Source: Ceratotherium simum simum (taxonomy: Eukaryota; Chordata; Mammalia; Perissodactyla; Rhinocerotidae). Taken from it: a stretch of DNA of 64,000 nt. The stretch covers positions 23,353,532-23,417,531 of the forward strand of contig NW_004454180.1 of NCBI RefSeq assembly GCF_000283155.1, written 5' to 3'. The position numbers and the translations under genes are program-made. Below, in pieces: positions 44,479 through 55,072 of the stretch (the stretch's first letter is position 1; the number at the start of each line of letters is the position of its first letter). A model generated the notes under the pieces. The model ran no database searches and had not been told where the DNA came from. It saw only the letters and a list, made by a program, of their open reading frames with translations.

Positions 44479-47400
44479 ATATTTATAAAACAAAAATGTA
44501 TTTTATGACTATAGCTTATGTATAAGTGAGATGAATGACAGAAATGATATAGGGGAGGAATTAGGAATAGTTTGTTTTTAAAAATACTCATACTATCTGT
44601 GAACTATTATAGTGTTACTTGAAAGTAGATTTGGATTCGTTGTAAATATATATTGCAAACTGTGGGACAACCACTGGGGGATTATAAAAATGTATAATTG
44701 ATATACTAAGAAAGGAGAGAAAACAGAATTATATAAAATGCTCAACACCCTTCAATCAGAAATGGACAGATCCAGCAGGTAGAAAATCAGTAAGGACATA
44801 GTTGAACTCAAAACTGTCATCATTCAACTGGATATAATTGACATCTATAGACTGCTTCACTCAACAACAGTAGAATACATATTCTTCTCAAGCTCATATA
44901 GAACATTCACCAGGAAAGGATGCATTCTGGGTCATAAAACACACCTTAACAAATTTAAAAGAATAGAAATCATACAGTGTATCCTGCCAGACCACAATGG
45001 AATTAAACTAGAAATGAATAGCAGGAAGATAACTGGGAAATCTCAATACACACAGAGATTAAACAATATACTTCTAGACAGTACATGGGCCAGAAAGAAA
45101 TCTCAAGAGAAATTTTAAAATACTTTGAACTAAATGAAAATGATAATACAACTTATCAAAATTTGCAGGATGCAGCAAAAGCAGTGCATAGAGGGAAATT
45201 TAAAGCATTGAATGCATATGTTACAAAAGAAGAAAGATTTAAAATCAGTCATCTAAGCCTCCACCTTAGGAAACTAGAAAAAGAAGAGCAAATTAAATGT
45301 GAAGTAAGCATAAGAAAAGAAATAATAAAAATTAGAGCAGAAATCAATGAAATTGAAAACAGAAAATTAAGAGAGAAAAATCAGCAAAACCAAAACTGCT
45401 TCTTTGAAAAGACCAATAAAATTGATGAGCCTTTAGCCAGGCTAACAGAGAGAGGGGGAGAGAAAGACAGAAAGAGAGAGAGAGAAAGGATACAAATTGC
45501 CAATATCAGAATTGAAAGAGGGGACATCGTTACGTATCCTATGGACATTAAAAGGCCAATAAAGGAATGCTATGAACATACTAGGTGAATGAATACTATG
45601 ACTACTATGAACTGTGAACTATATGCCCACAAATTGAATAACCTAGATGAAATGGAGAAATTACTTAGAAGACCCAATCTGCCAAAACTCAAGGATAAAT
45701 AGACAACCTGAATAGGCCTATATCTATTAAAGAAATTGAATCAATAGTAACTTCCAAAAGTAAGCGGCAGGCCCAGAGGGGTTCACTGCTAAGTTTGACC
45801 AAAGAATTAAGGAAAAAGTTATACCAATTCTCTATAATCTCTTTCAGAAGACAGAAGCGGAGGAAATATTTCCCAACTCATTCTATGAGGCCAGGATTAC
45901 CCTAATACCAAAACCAGAAAAAGACATTACAAGAAAAGAAAATTACAGACCAATATCTCTCATGAAAATACATACAAAAATCCTTAACAAAATCACAGCA
46001 AATTGAATCCAACAATGTATAAAAAAAATTATACACTATGAGCAAGTGGAATTTATCTCAGGCATGCAAGGCCGATTCAAGATTAAAAAACCAATTAATG
46101 TAATCCATCATATCAACAGGTTCAAGGAGAAAAATCACATGATCGTAATAATAGAGGCAGAAAAAACATTTGACAAAATCCAACACCTATTCGTGATAAA
46201 AACTCTCAGTAAACTAAGAATGGAGGAGAACTTTTTCAATTCAATAAAGAATATCTACATGAAACCTAAAACTATCATCCTACTTAATGATGAGAAAGTT
46301 GAGGATTTCTCACTAAGATCAGGTAAAAGGCCAAGATTTCCTTTCTTACCACTCCATTTCAACATCATACTTGAAGTCCTCGCTAATGCAATAACACACA
46401 AATAGGAAATAAAAGGTATACAGAATGGGAAGGAAAAAGTAAAACTATCTTTGTTTGCAGATGATATGACCATCCATGTAGAAAATCTGAAAGAATCCAC
46501 AATAAAAATGATTATAGCAAGATTGCAGGATATGAGGCTAATATACAAAAATCAATTGTTTTTCTATATACCAGCAAAGAACAAGTGGAATTTGAAATGA
46601 AAAACACATTGCCATTCATACTAGCAAAAAATGAAGTACTTAGGTATATATTTAACAAAATATATACAGAATTTATACGAGGAAAACTACAAACATTTGA
46701 TGAATGAAATCAAAGAACTAAAGAAATGGAGAGATATTCCATGTTCATGTACAGGATGATTCAATATTGTCAAGATGTCACTTCTTCCCAACTTGATCTA
46801 TAGATTCAATGCAATCCCAGTCAACGTCCTCACAAATTATTTTGTGGGACTTTTGTGATTAAAATCCCAGCAACTTATTGACAAACTGATTCTAAAGTGT
46901 ACAGAGAGAGGTAAAAGACCCAGAGGAAGAACAAAATTGGAAGACTGACATTACCTTAATTCAAGACTTATTATTAAGCTATAATAATCAAGATAGTGTG
47001 ATATTGGTGAAAGAATATACAAATAGATCAGTGGAACAGAGTAAAGAGCCCAGAAACAGACCCACATAAATACAGTCAACTGAACTTGGATGAAGGCACA
47101 AAGACATACAATGAAGAGATAGTCTCTTCGACAAACGGTACTAGAACACTGTGCATCCACATGCAAAAAAACGAATCCAGGCGTAGATTTTATATCTTTC
47201 ACAAAGATTAACTCAAAATAGATCATAGACCTAAACATAAAGTGCAAAACTATAAAACTCCTGGAAGATAATATAGGAGAAAATCTAGATGACCTGGGTA
47301 TGGTGATGACTCTTTAGATACATCAAAAGCGTGAGCCATGAAAGAAAGAATTGATAAGGTAAACTTTATTAAAATTAAAAACTCCTGCTCTGCGAAAATG

Positions 47401-48150
47401 CTGCAAGAGAATGAGAAGCCTTTGGAAGACAGTTTGCTAGTTTCTTGCAAAACTAAACGTACTCTTATCGTGTGATCCAGCCGTTGTGCTCCTTGGTATT
47501 TACTTAAATGAGCTGAAAACTTGTGTCCATAGAACAAACTGCACACGGATGTTTATAGCAGCTTTATTCATGATTGCCAAAACTTGGAAGCAACCAAGAT
47601 GTCCTTCAGCAGGTGAATGGATAAACAATCCGTGGTACATCCAGACAACAGAATAGTATTCAGTGTTAAAATTAAATGAGCTATCAAACTGAGAAAAGAC
47701 ATGGAGGAAACTTAAATACATATTAATAAGTGAAAGAAGCCAATCTGAAAAGACTACGTGCTGTATGATTCCAACTATATGACATTCTGCAAAGAGCAGT
47801 GGTTGTCAGGTGCCAAGGGGGAGGAAGGGATGAGTAGGCAGAGCACAGATTTTTAGGGCCATAAAACTATACTGTATGATACTATAATGATGGCTACATA
47901 TCATTATACATCTGTCAAAATCTGTGGAATGTACAACATCAAAGGTGAGAAGTTTGAACATTGGGTGGTATTGATATGTCTGTGTAGGTTCATCGATTGT
48001 CACAAAGGTACCACACTGGTGCAGGATGTTGAAAGTGAGGGAGACTGTGTGTGGGGTGGGGCAAGAGGGATATGGGAACTCTCTGTATTTTCCACTCAAT
48101 TTTTCTGTGAACCTAAAAGTGCTCTAAAAACATAAAGTCTATTAAAAAAA
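44479..48150 (+). pseudogene. old L1, ORF2 remnant and 3' UTR
   Basis: ORF2 can be followed as a broken frame. The end of the endonuclease domain (HILGHKTHLNKFKRIEI-type text around 44925-44990) is followed by the endonuclease/RT linker in a 167-codon frame (45085-45588). The reverse transcriptase contains EFISGMQGRFKI from 46046 and the FADD active-site motif at 46454-46465. The frame is the same across that stretch, but a TAG stop at 46403-46405 separates the two RT parts. The ORF2 tail (47500-47760) and an L1MA-type 3' UTR with 'aatctgtggaatgtacaac' follow, ending in an A-rich tail near 48150. Missing are ORF1 and most of the endonuclease. Dead element. Confidence 0.88.
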
Positions 48151-48426
48151 ATAGTTGGTCTGGTGTTGGTTAAAGAACTTAATCCAGAGGATGTTACTAA
48201 ATATTCAGACCTAGAACCTTACAAAACACAACTCCAAAGGACTTGAGATCACGGAGGTGTGGAGAAGATGCTACTGAATTAAGAACAGACTGAATAATGT
48301 TAAACATTTAATACTACGTTAGTATTTGAGATTTTTAGTTCCATTGAAAAGGTATGATAATTGTTTGAATAGCAGAATCCTAATTTAAAGATGTATGAGG
48401 AAATTGTGCTAGTTGCTTGTTATAAT
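48151..48426. other. unassigned unique sequence
   Basis: Nothing recognised. Confidence 0.4.
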
Positions 48427-49465
48427 ACATGTGGCTTATTATATTTATTTATTTATTTTTAATTTTTTGTTTATTGCAGTAACATTGGTTTATAACGTTG
48501 TAAAAATTTCAGGTGTACATCATTATACTTCTATTTCTGCATAGATTACATCATGTTCACCACCCAAATACTAATTACAACCCATCACCACACACATGTA
48601 CCGAATTATCCCTTTCACCCTCCTCCCTCCCCTCTTCCCCTCAGGTAACCAGCAATCCAATCTCTGTCCCTATGTGTTTGTTTATTGTTGTTATTATCTA
48701 CTACTTAATGAAGGAAATCATACAGTATTTGACCTTCTCCCTCTGACTTATTTCACTTTGCATTATACCCTCAATGTCCATCCATGTTGTCACAAATGCC
48801 TGGATTTCATCGTTTCTTATGGCTGAGTAGTATTCCATTGTGTATATATACCACAGCTTCTTTATCCTTTCGTCCCTTGATGGGCACTTAGGTTGCTTCC
48901 AAGTCTTGGCTATTGTGAATAACGCTGCAATGAACACAGGGGTGCACGTACCTTTACAAACTGGTGTTTTCAAGTTCTTTGGATAAATACCCAACAGCGG
49001 AATAGCTGGATCATATGGTAGTTCTATCCTTGATTTTTTGAGGAATCTCCATACTGTTTTCCATAGTGGCTGCACCAGTTTGCACTCCCACCAGCAGTGT
49101 ATGGGAGTTCCCTTCTCTCCACATCCTCTCCAATACATGTTGTTTCCTGTCTTGTTAATTATAGCCATTCTGACGGGCGTGAGGTGATACCTCATTGTAG
49201 ATTTGATTTGCATTTCCCTGATAGTTAGTGATTTTGAACATCTTTTCATGTGTCTGTTGGCCATCTGTATATCTTCTTTGGAGAAATGTCTGTTCAGGTC
49301 TTTTGCCCATTTTTTAATTGGGTTGGTAGTTTTTTTGTTGTTGAGATGCATGAGTTCTTTATATATTTTGGAGATTAAGCCCTTATCAGATGTACAGTTT
49401 GCAAATATCTTCTCCCAATTGTTAGGTTGTCTTTTCATTTTGTTGATGACATGTGGCTTATTATA
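48427..49465 (-). mobile_element. young 5'-truncated L1 with perfect 17-bp target-site duplication
   Basis: Element 48444-49448, bounded by acatgtggcttattata at 48427-48443 and 49449-49465. On the minus strand it holds about the last 249 residues of ORF2, still open, then the 3' UTR and an A-rich tail (T-rich at 48444-48467). The C-terminal Cys/His region is visible as [17 protein letters not shown], followed by [10 protein letters not shown] and YTMEYYSAI. The cysteine that other L1s have two residues before the W-R-G is a tyrosine codon at 49133-49135. The open frame continues upstream into 45 codons of flanking DNA (start 49585), a chance fusion. Confidence 0.95.
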
Positions 49466-49585
49466 AATGTATGTATAATGAAAATAAAATAGCCACAATG
49501 CGTGTATCATCAGGCACATTTTGATCAGGGAGAAAAAAAAGCATGAAGAACCAGAACTCATGTCATCAACAGCCCAGATTTCCAT
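48701..49585 (-). pseudogene. open frame: flank-encoded start fused to L1 ORF2 C-terminus
   Basis: The 294-codon frame consists of about 45 residues from non-repeat flanking DNA, then the C-terminal part of L1 ORF2p. It lacks the endonuclease and reverse transcriptase domains, so it has no retrotransposition activity by itself. No promoter or splice evidence suggests translation. I list it because it is the longest real open frame in the window. Confidence 0.85.
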
Positions 49586-49791
49586 GAGGTCTAACCTTCA
49601 TAAATGTGTACTCACTGGTCACATGTGTTGTGTCTTTTTGGTATTGCACATACATCAACATATGAAGTGCTTTTCTGAGTGTAAGTGGTTCATAAATAGG
49701 GCCACTTTTATGTAGAGATTTCACCAATTACCAGTTTTCAGTAGTGATTCCATCAAAGCCTTCACTGATTTTGACAGAATTTTGCATTTCA
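49466..49791. other. unassigned unique sequence
   Basis: Nothing recognised apart from the start of a GT run. Confidence 0.4.
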
Positions 49792-50056
49792 TATGTGTTT
49801 TGTGTGTGTGTGTGTGTGAGGAAGATCAGCCCTGTGCTAATATCTGGCAATCCTCCTCTTTCTTTGCTGAGGAAGACTGACCCTGGGCTAACATTCGTGC
49901 CCATCTTCCTCGACTTTATATGGGACGCCGCCACAGCATGGCTTGCCAAGCGATGCATCGGTGCGCTCCCGGCATCCGAACCGGCAAACCCCAGGCTGCC
50001 AGAGCGGAGCGCGCACACTTAACTGCTTGCGCCACCGGGCCAGCCCCTGTGTGTTT
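49792..50056 (-). mobile_element. ERE SINE with GT run at its tail end
   Basis: Minus-strand 'ggggctggcccggtggcgcaagcagttaagtgtgcgcgctccgc' head, 'ggttcggatgccgggagcgc' B-box region, 'gccatgctgtggcggcgtccc', two tail units. The A-tail side is replaced by a (GT)n run at 49798-49819. Flanks tgtgttttg at about 49794-49802 and 50049-50057 look like a target-site duplication. Good CpG retention suggests a fairly young copy. Confidence 0.9.
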
Positions 50057-51120
50057 TGAAGTTTAAGCTGCTAAAGCTAAGCTGTGAAATGGTTTAGAGA
50101 AAAAGTTGTATGCTTCTTTGTAAGAAATAATATTGTATTTTATCTAAAGTCAGGGAAATCTTATAAAGCATGGCGGCAATAAGTGCCCTGGGGTTTTCTG
50201 AACTGATTAGCTTTCACAGTTCACTTGACGATGTAGATTCCACTTAACACAAAGCATATCAGGAGTTACAATGAGGATGAAATGTGATTCTTTAACATGT
50301 CTTTTATTAGATATGCCACCCTGTTGTTCCTTAATGGTATTTCTACTTCAGTTAAATATGGGCAAATGTGTTTCACAGCACTTTTTTCGAGATAGCAACT
50401 TTGATTTTTTTTTTTAAACAAAGACCTGAACTTTTGGAAATGAAATGAACTATAGTTTGGAAAAAGGTGACAGCAATTTTTAATAACTCTTAAAATTATA
50501 GAATTCTTCATAACACATTTTCAAACATATATTCTAAGCAGCAGGTAAAATGATTTTTTTCAGAGTAGGTTTTATTGTGTAAAGTAAAATTCCATTTTCA
50601 GAAGTTATACTCAGTGCCCTAACTTAAAAATACCTAACCCGTTCCAAGAAGATATGCTGACCAGAAATGCTGGGGTACTGTGACAAAGTGAGTAATAGGA
50701 AGCAAGTCTAGACAGAACACCAGGAAGAAGAGGAAATGAGGGCAGATCTAGGGATCATTATCTTATATCAAGGTCTGTGGTTTTAAATTGAATTTCCACT
50801 CTAGTTGCCTTGCAAGTTCATGTGGAGTTCTAGTCAGTCCAGGAATAAAGGGCTACTTGAATAGACAGAAAGAATATATTTTTCATAAAATTTTGAAAGA
50901 ATATGACACCCCACTTCTGAATCCCAGAAGATGAAGTATGGCAATTATGTGGATAACTTTTTGGGTTCTTTTGAGAATAAAGTGAAAAAATAAATAAATA
51001 AACTCAGGGACACTCCAGCTAAGGGAATGATAGAAGCAAAGTCACCAAACTAAGGAATAAAAATTTAGATCATTTCACTTTTATAATGTAAAATCTGTAT
51101 TGTTTCTGACAGGACAAAAT
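50057..51120. other. unassigned AT-rich sequence
   Basis: About 1 kb with no recognised repeat or gene. Confidence 0.4.
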
Positions 51121-51345
51121 TCAGCCTCCTCATCTCTTCTTAATTCCTCTTCAGTGAAGCTAGACATTTAATTAATTAAATGACTTTTTGGCTGGGCATT
51201 AAAAATGACTAGCTTCCTGCTATCTCTGTAGCATCTTTGAATCCCACTTGCATGCAATAGTCATTCCTAGTCTGAACTTCCGGTAATACCTCATCTCTGC
51301 CTATAAATGGACTCTTAATCTTCCTATCCTAATATTATGAGTCTT
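51121..51345 (+). mobile_element. L2 LINE 3' fragment, left of ERE
   Basis: 'tcagcctcctcatctcttcttaattcctc' and 'taatacctcatctctgcctataaatgg' resemble L2 3' sequence; it continues after the ERE at 51547. Confidence 0.5.
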
Positions 51346-51349
51346 TATT

Positions 51350-51546
51350 TACTTATTATTTTTGGTGAGCAAGATTGTCCCTGAGCTAACATCTGTGCCA
51401 ATCTACCTCCATTTTGTATGTGGGACGCCACCACAGCATGGCCTGATGAGCAATGTGTAGGTCCACACCTGGGATCCAAACCCTTGAACCTCGGGCCACT
51501 GAAGCAGAGTGCATGAACTTGGCCACTACGCCACTGGGCTGGCCCC
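51350..51546 (-). mobile_element. ERE SINE, ERE2-like, nested in L2
   Basis: 'ggtgagcaagattgtccctgagctaacatctgtgcc' tail unit, 'gggacgccaccacagcatggcc', and tRNA-like head ending 'ggggccagcccagtggc' on the minus strand. The flanks tatgagtctttatt (51336-51349) and tatgactttttatt (51547-51560) are a target-site duplication with two differences. Confidence 0.92.
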
Positions 51547-51682
51547 TATGACTTTTTATTGCTTTGACTTATCTTCTCTTAGAGTGTAAACTCACTGAAA
51601 ACAGGCTCCATTCATTGTGTTATCACCCAAGTTTTTTTGATTCCTATTAGATGCTCAGAAATAAAGTCATTCATTCATTAGT
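51547..51682 (+). mobile_element. L2 LINE 3' end, right of ERE
   Basis: 'ttctcttagagtgtaaactcactgaaaacaggctccattcattgtgttatc' and 'attagatgctcagaaataaa' match the L2 3' end. Confidence 0.75.
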
Positions 51683-51805
51683 GAGAAAACAAAACAGTAA
51701 ATCAACTTGAGGCTGTATTGGAGACTTTTAATTTGAGAAGTTAACTGCAGGTTTGGAATCAATGTACTAAAAATCTCCTCCACATTTAGTAAATTTGCTT
51801 GTCCT
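51683..51805. other. short unique interval
   Basis: Nothing recognised. Confidence 0.4.
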
Positions 51806-51908
51806 TTTTTTTTTTTTTTTTTTTTAAAGATTTTATTTATTCATGTTTTTCCCCCCAAAGCCCCAGTAGATAGTTGTATGTCGTAGGTTCACATCCTTCT
51901 AGTTGCTG
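51806..51908 (-). mobile_element. ERE SINE, cut by the assembly gap
   Basis: T22-type A-tail side, then 'ccccccaaagccccagtagatagttgtatgtcgtaggttcacatccttctagttgctg', the long-form ERE 3' body on the minus strand. The tRNA-like head should lie in the N run. Confidence 0.9.
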
Positions 51909-52832
51909 NNNNNNNNNNNNNNNNNNNNNNNNNNNNNNNNNNNNNNNNNNNNNNNNNNNNNNNNNNNNNNNNNNNNNNNNNNNNNNNNNNNNNNNNNNNN
52001 NNNNNNNNNNNNNNNNNNNNNNNNNNNNNNNNNNNNNNNNNNNNNNNNNNNNNNNNNNNNNNNNNNNNNNNNNNNNNNNNNNNNNNNNNNNNNNNNNNNN
52101 NNNNNNNNNNNNNNNNNNNNNNNNNNNNNNNNNNNNNNNNNNNNNNNNNNNNNNNNNNNNNNNNNNNNNNNNNNNNNNNNNNNNNNNNNNNNNNNNNNNN
52201 NNNNNNNNNNNNNNNNNNNNNNNNNNNNNNNNNNNNNNNNNNNNNNNNNNNNNNNNNNNNNNNNNNNNNNNNNNNNNNNNNNNNNNNNNNNNNNNNNNNN
52301 NNNNNNNNNNNNNNNNNNNNNNNNNNNNNNNNNNNNNNNNNNNNNNNNNNNNNNNNNNNNNNNNNNNNNNNNNNNNNNNNNNNNNNNNNNNNNNNNNNNN
52401 NNNNNNNNNNNNNNNNNNNNNNNNNNNNNNNNNNNNNNNNNNNNNNNNNNNNNNNNNNNNNNNNNNNNNNNNNNNNNNNNNNNNNNNNNNNNNNNNNNNN
52501 NNNNNNNNNNNNNNNNNNNNNNNNNNNNNNNNNNNNNNNNNNNNNNNNNNNNNNNNNNNNNNNNNNNNNNNNNNNNNNNNNNNNNNNNNNNNNNNNNNNN
52601 NNNNNNNNNNNNNNNNNNNNNNNNNNNNNNNNNNNNNNNNNNNNNNNNNNNNNNNNNNNNNNNNNNNNNNNNNNNNNNNNNNNNNNNNNNNNNNNNNNNN
52701 NNNNNNNNNNNNNNNNNNNNNNNNNNNNNNNNNNNNNNNNNNNNNNNNNNNNNNNNNNNNNNNNNNNNNNNNNNNNNNNNNNNNNNNNNNNNNNNNNNNN
52801 NNNNNNNNNNNNNNNNNNNNNNNNNNNNNNNN
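51909..52832. other. assembly gap (924 N)
   Basis: A run of 924 undetermined bases. It begins inside an ERE and ends inside the tail part of another ERE. All open frames spanning it are artefacts of undetermined bases. Confidence 1.
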
Positions 52833-53057
52833 ATTTGTCCTGAGCTAACATCCACTGCCAATCTTCCTCTTTTTCCTCGAGGAAGATTGTTCCTGAGCTA
52901 ATATCTGTGCCAATCTTCCTCTATTTTGTATGTGGGATGCCACCACAACATGGCTTGATGAGTGGTGCGTAGGTCCATGCCTGGTATCTGAATCCATGAA
53001 CCCTGGGCCGCCGAAGCGGAGCATGTGAGCTTAACTGCAATGCCACCGGGCTGGCCC
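52833..53057 (-). mobile_element. ERE SINE, right side of the gap
   Basis: Two 'gagctaacatccactgcc/gagctaatatctgtgcc' tail units, 'gggatgccaccacaacatgg', and head ending 'ggggccagcccggtggc' on the minus strand. The A-tail end is missing in the gap. The subfamily (ERE2-like) differs from the long form on the left side of the gap, so two insertions are involved. Confidence 0.92.
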
Positions 53058-53099
53058 CTTGGAAGTATATATTTTTAAAGTAATATCTTCTCATTCTTC

Positions 53100-53640
53100 A
53101 GAGACTTTTTTTTAACATAATTTTTTTTTGTCTCCGCATATTGTTCTGCAGTGTGCTGTGTTGGTTCAACAGTATTGGAGACTTTATAATATTTTATTAT
53201 ATGGACATACTACAGTCTACTTAACTGCCTACTTATTGATAGGCAAGTAGGCTAGTTCCCCAAAATCACTATAATAAATCATTGAAAATATATTTCTCTC
53301 TATCATTTGATTGTTTGCCTGTGATATTCATCCATCTACCTATTTATCAATGCATTTATGTTCATGTTTTCCTAAAATATATTTCTTGAAGTGGAATTAG
53401 TTGGTACAAACTTTTACAAAAGGTTAACAGCTATTGAAAAAGTACCTGTAAAAAGATACAGATTTTTATGAACATGGATATAGATTTTTGTCAAGAGTGC
53501 ATGTGAATACCTCTTTTCCCATCCCTTTGCACAAACTAGATATTATTGTTAATTAAAACATTATGCCAATATGATGTATATAGCAATTAAAAATTCCATT
53601 TATTTGACATTTAGTGAAGTTGAACATTTTTTCATATATC
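53100..53640 (-). mobile_element. old L1/HAL1-type fragment, minus strand
   Basis: 'aatattttattatatggacatactacagtctacttaactgcctac', 'ttcttgaagtggaattagttgg' and 'tttagtgaagttgaacattttttcatatatccattg' follow the minus-strand 3' L1 order. Broken. Confidence 0.65.
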
Positions 53641-54008
53641 CATTGCTTAATGAAGCAACATCAGAATGAACGTAATAATTATTTTTGAGAACTCAATGGC
53701 ATCTGTTTTGGAAGAATTTGCCCTAAGTTAATCCTGACAGTTATAAATAGCTTTGTTCACTATCAAGGAAATCATGACAAATTTGAAATGTCTTCTCCTT
53801 GTTCTGTCTTTTTATAGGAATGCTTGATTTTCTGCATCAGGATTTGGAGCACATAAAGTGTGCTGACAGTTCATTGGGTACAGTTCACATACAGTAAATT
53901 TCATAAGTTGCATGAAGAATAACAGGCAGGATGAAATCATGAAAACACATTGAAAGGAGACAATGTTGTCTCATTTAATGGGAAATTGTGGTTTTAAAGT
54001 GTCTGTGA
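53641..54008. other. unassigned unique sequence
   Basis: Nothing recognised. Confidence 0.4.
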
Positions 54009-54122
54009 AAGTGACTCATTAGCCTCTGGCAGATAAAAATCCAAATCATCCATGACTCGTGTAAGGCCTTGACTACCTAGCCCTTCCATCCCCCATCGTT
54101 AGAGCCCCCAACACCATGAATA
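54009..54122 (+). repeat. possible L2 fragment
   Basis: 'aaatccaaatcatccatgactcgtgtaaggcc' followed by 'gactacctagcccttccatccccc' resembles the L2 segment about 300 bp from its end. Confidence 0.4.
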
Positions 54123-54127
54123 CATCT

Positions 54128-54388
54128 AGTGAAAAGATGGTTAAAAACATGGTCTTTAGAGCTGGACTGTCTAGGTCTGAATTCTATAGTTCTGTCTGCC
54201 CTTACTTGCTGTGTCATTGTGGGCAAGTATTTAACTTCTTGTGCCTTGAAATTCCTAGTTTGAAAAAACTGGGATAATAATATCTACCTCATAGGGTTGC
54301 CGTGAGGACTACAGGTGTTGGCATATATGTAAAGATTTTAGATAATGTAAATAAGCATTATATGATTGTTATAGGCATTATTTTTGTC
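54128..54388 (+). repeat. MIR SINE, nearly complete
   Basis: 'catggtctttagagctggactgtctaggtctgaattctatag', 'cttgctgtgtcattgtgggcaagtatttaacttcttgtgcc', 'gggataataatatctacctcatagggttgccgtgaggacta': one of the best-preserved MIRs here. Confidence 0.92.
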
Positions 54389-54789
54389 AGAAATCCTTTG
54401 GGAGATAGGAAAAGCAATCTGAGGTACAGCAATGAGTATATTTACTGAAAATATGAATAGAGATACAGAAAAGAAATAGTAAAATGCTAAAAGAATAAGT
54501 CATGTATTCAAAAATTTGCCCGTAGATAGACCTACATAAGAGGAATTAAAAAAGAGATTCTTCCTTATCCTTCTTCCTCCTGAGTCATATGGGACCCAGG
54601 AGACTGAATACAGATTTTTACTGTTAATACTCATCTGCTTTATTTGAGTTAATAGATTAGAAGACTGGCCTGGGACCATAATCCCTGCTTACAATCTTTA
54701 ACGTAAAAAAAAAAAACTGGGCTCCATATCAGAACAACTGACTTACAGAAGATCTTTTGGAAAACCACTTATTCAATTAAAAATTGCTT
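54389..54789. other. unassigned AT-rich sequence
   Basis: Nothing recognised; A12 run near 54705. Confidence 0.4.
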
Positions 54790-55072
54790 TGTGTAAGAGT
54801 TTTTGCTTTTTTGAAGAAGAAGAAGATTGGCCCTGAGCTAACGTCTGTTGCCAATCTTCCTCCTCTTTTCTCCCCAAAGCCCCAGTAGATAGTTGTATGT
54901 CAAAGTTGTACATCCTTCTAGTTGCTCTGTGTGGGACACTGCCTCAGCATGGCTTGACGAGCGGTGAGTGAGTCCGCGCCCAGGATTTGAACCGGCGAAC
55001 CCCAGGCTGCCCAAGCAGAATGCATGAACTTAACTGCTGCGCCACCGGGCTGGGCCCTGTGTAAGAGTTTTT
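54790..55072 (-). mobile_element. ERE SINE with perfect 15-bp target-site duplication
   Basis: Element 54805-55057 between tgtgtaagagttttt at 54790-54804 and 55058-55072. Long-form ERE on the minus strand: 'gggcccagcccggtggcgcagcagttaag' head, B-box region 'cggttcaaatcctgggcgc', 'catgctgaggc', 'agcaactagaaggatgtacaac', one tail unit. The A-tail has mutated to 'cttcttcttcttcaaaaaagc'. The intact duplication with a worn tail suggests intermediate age. Confidence 0.95.

Noticed and set aside
45085..45588. 167-codon plus-strand frame as a possible host gene
   Set aside because: It is the endonuclease/RT linker of an old L1 ORF2.
48513..48826. Plus-strand frames of 76-77 codons
   Set aside because: They are antisense readings of the L1 3' UTR and ORF2 end.
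51874..52901. Long open frames of 320-332 codons across the gap
   Set aside because: They consist almost entirely of undetermined residues from the N run.
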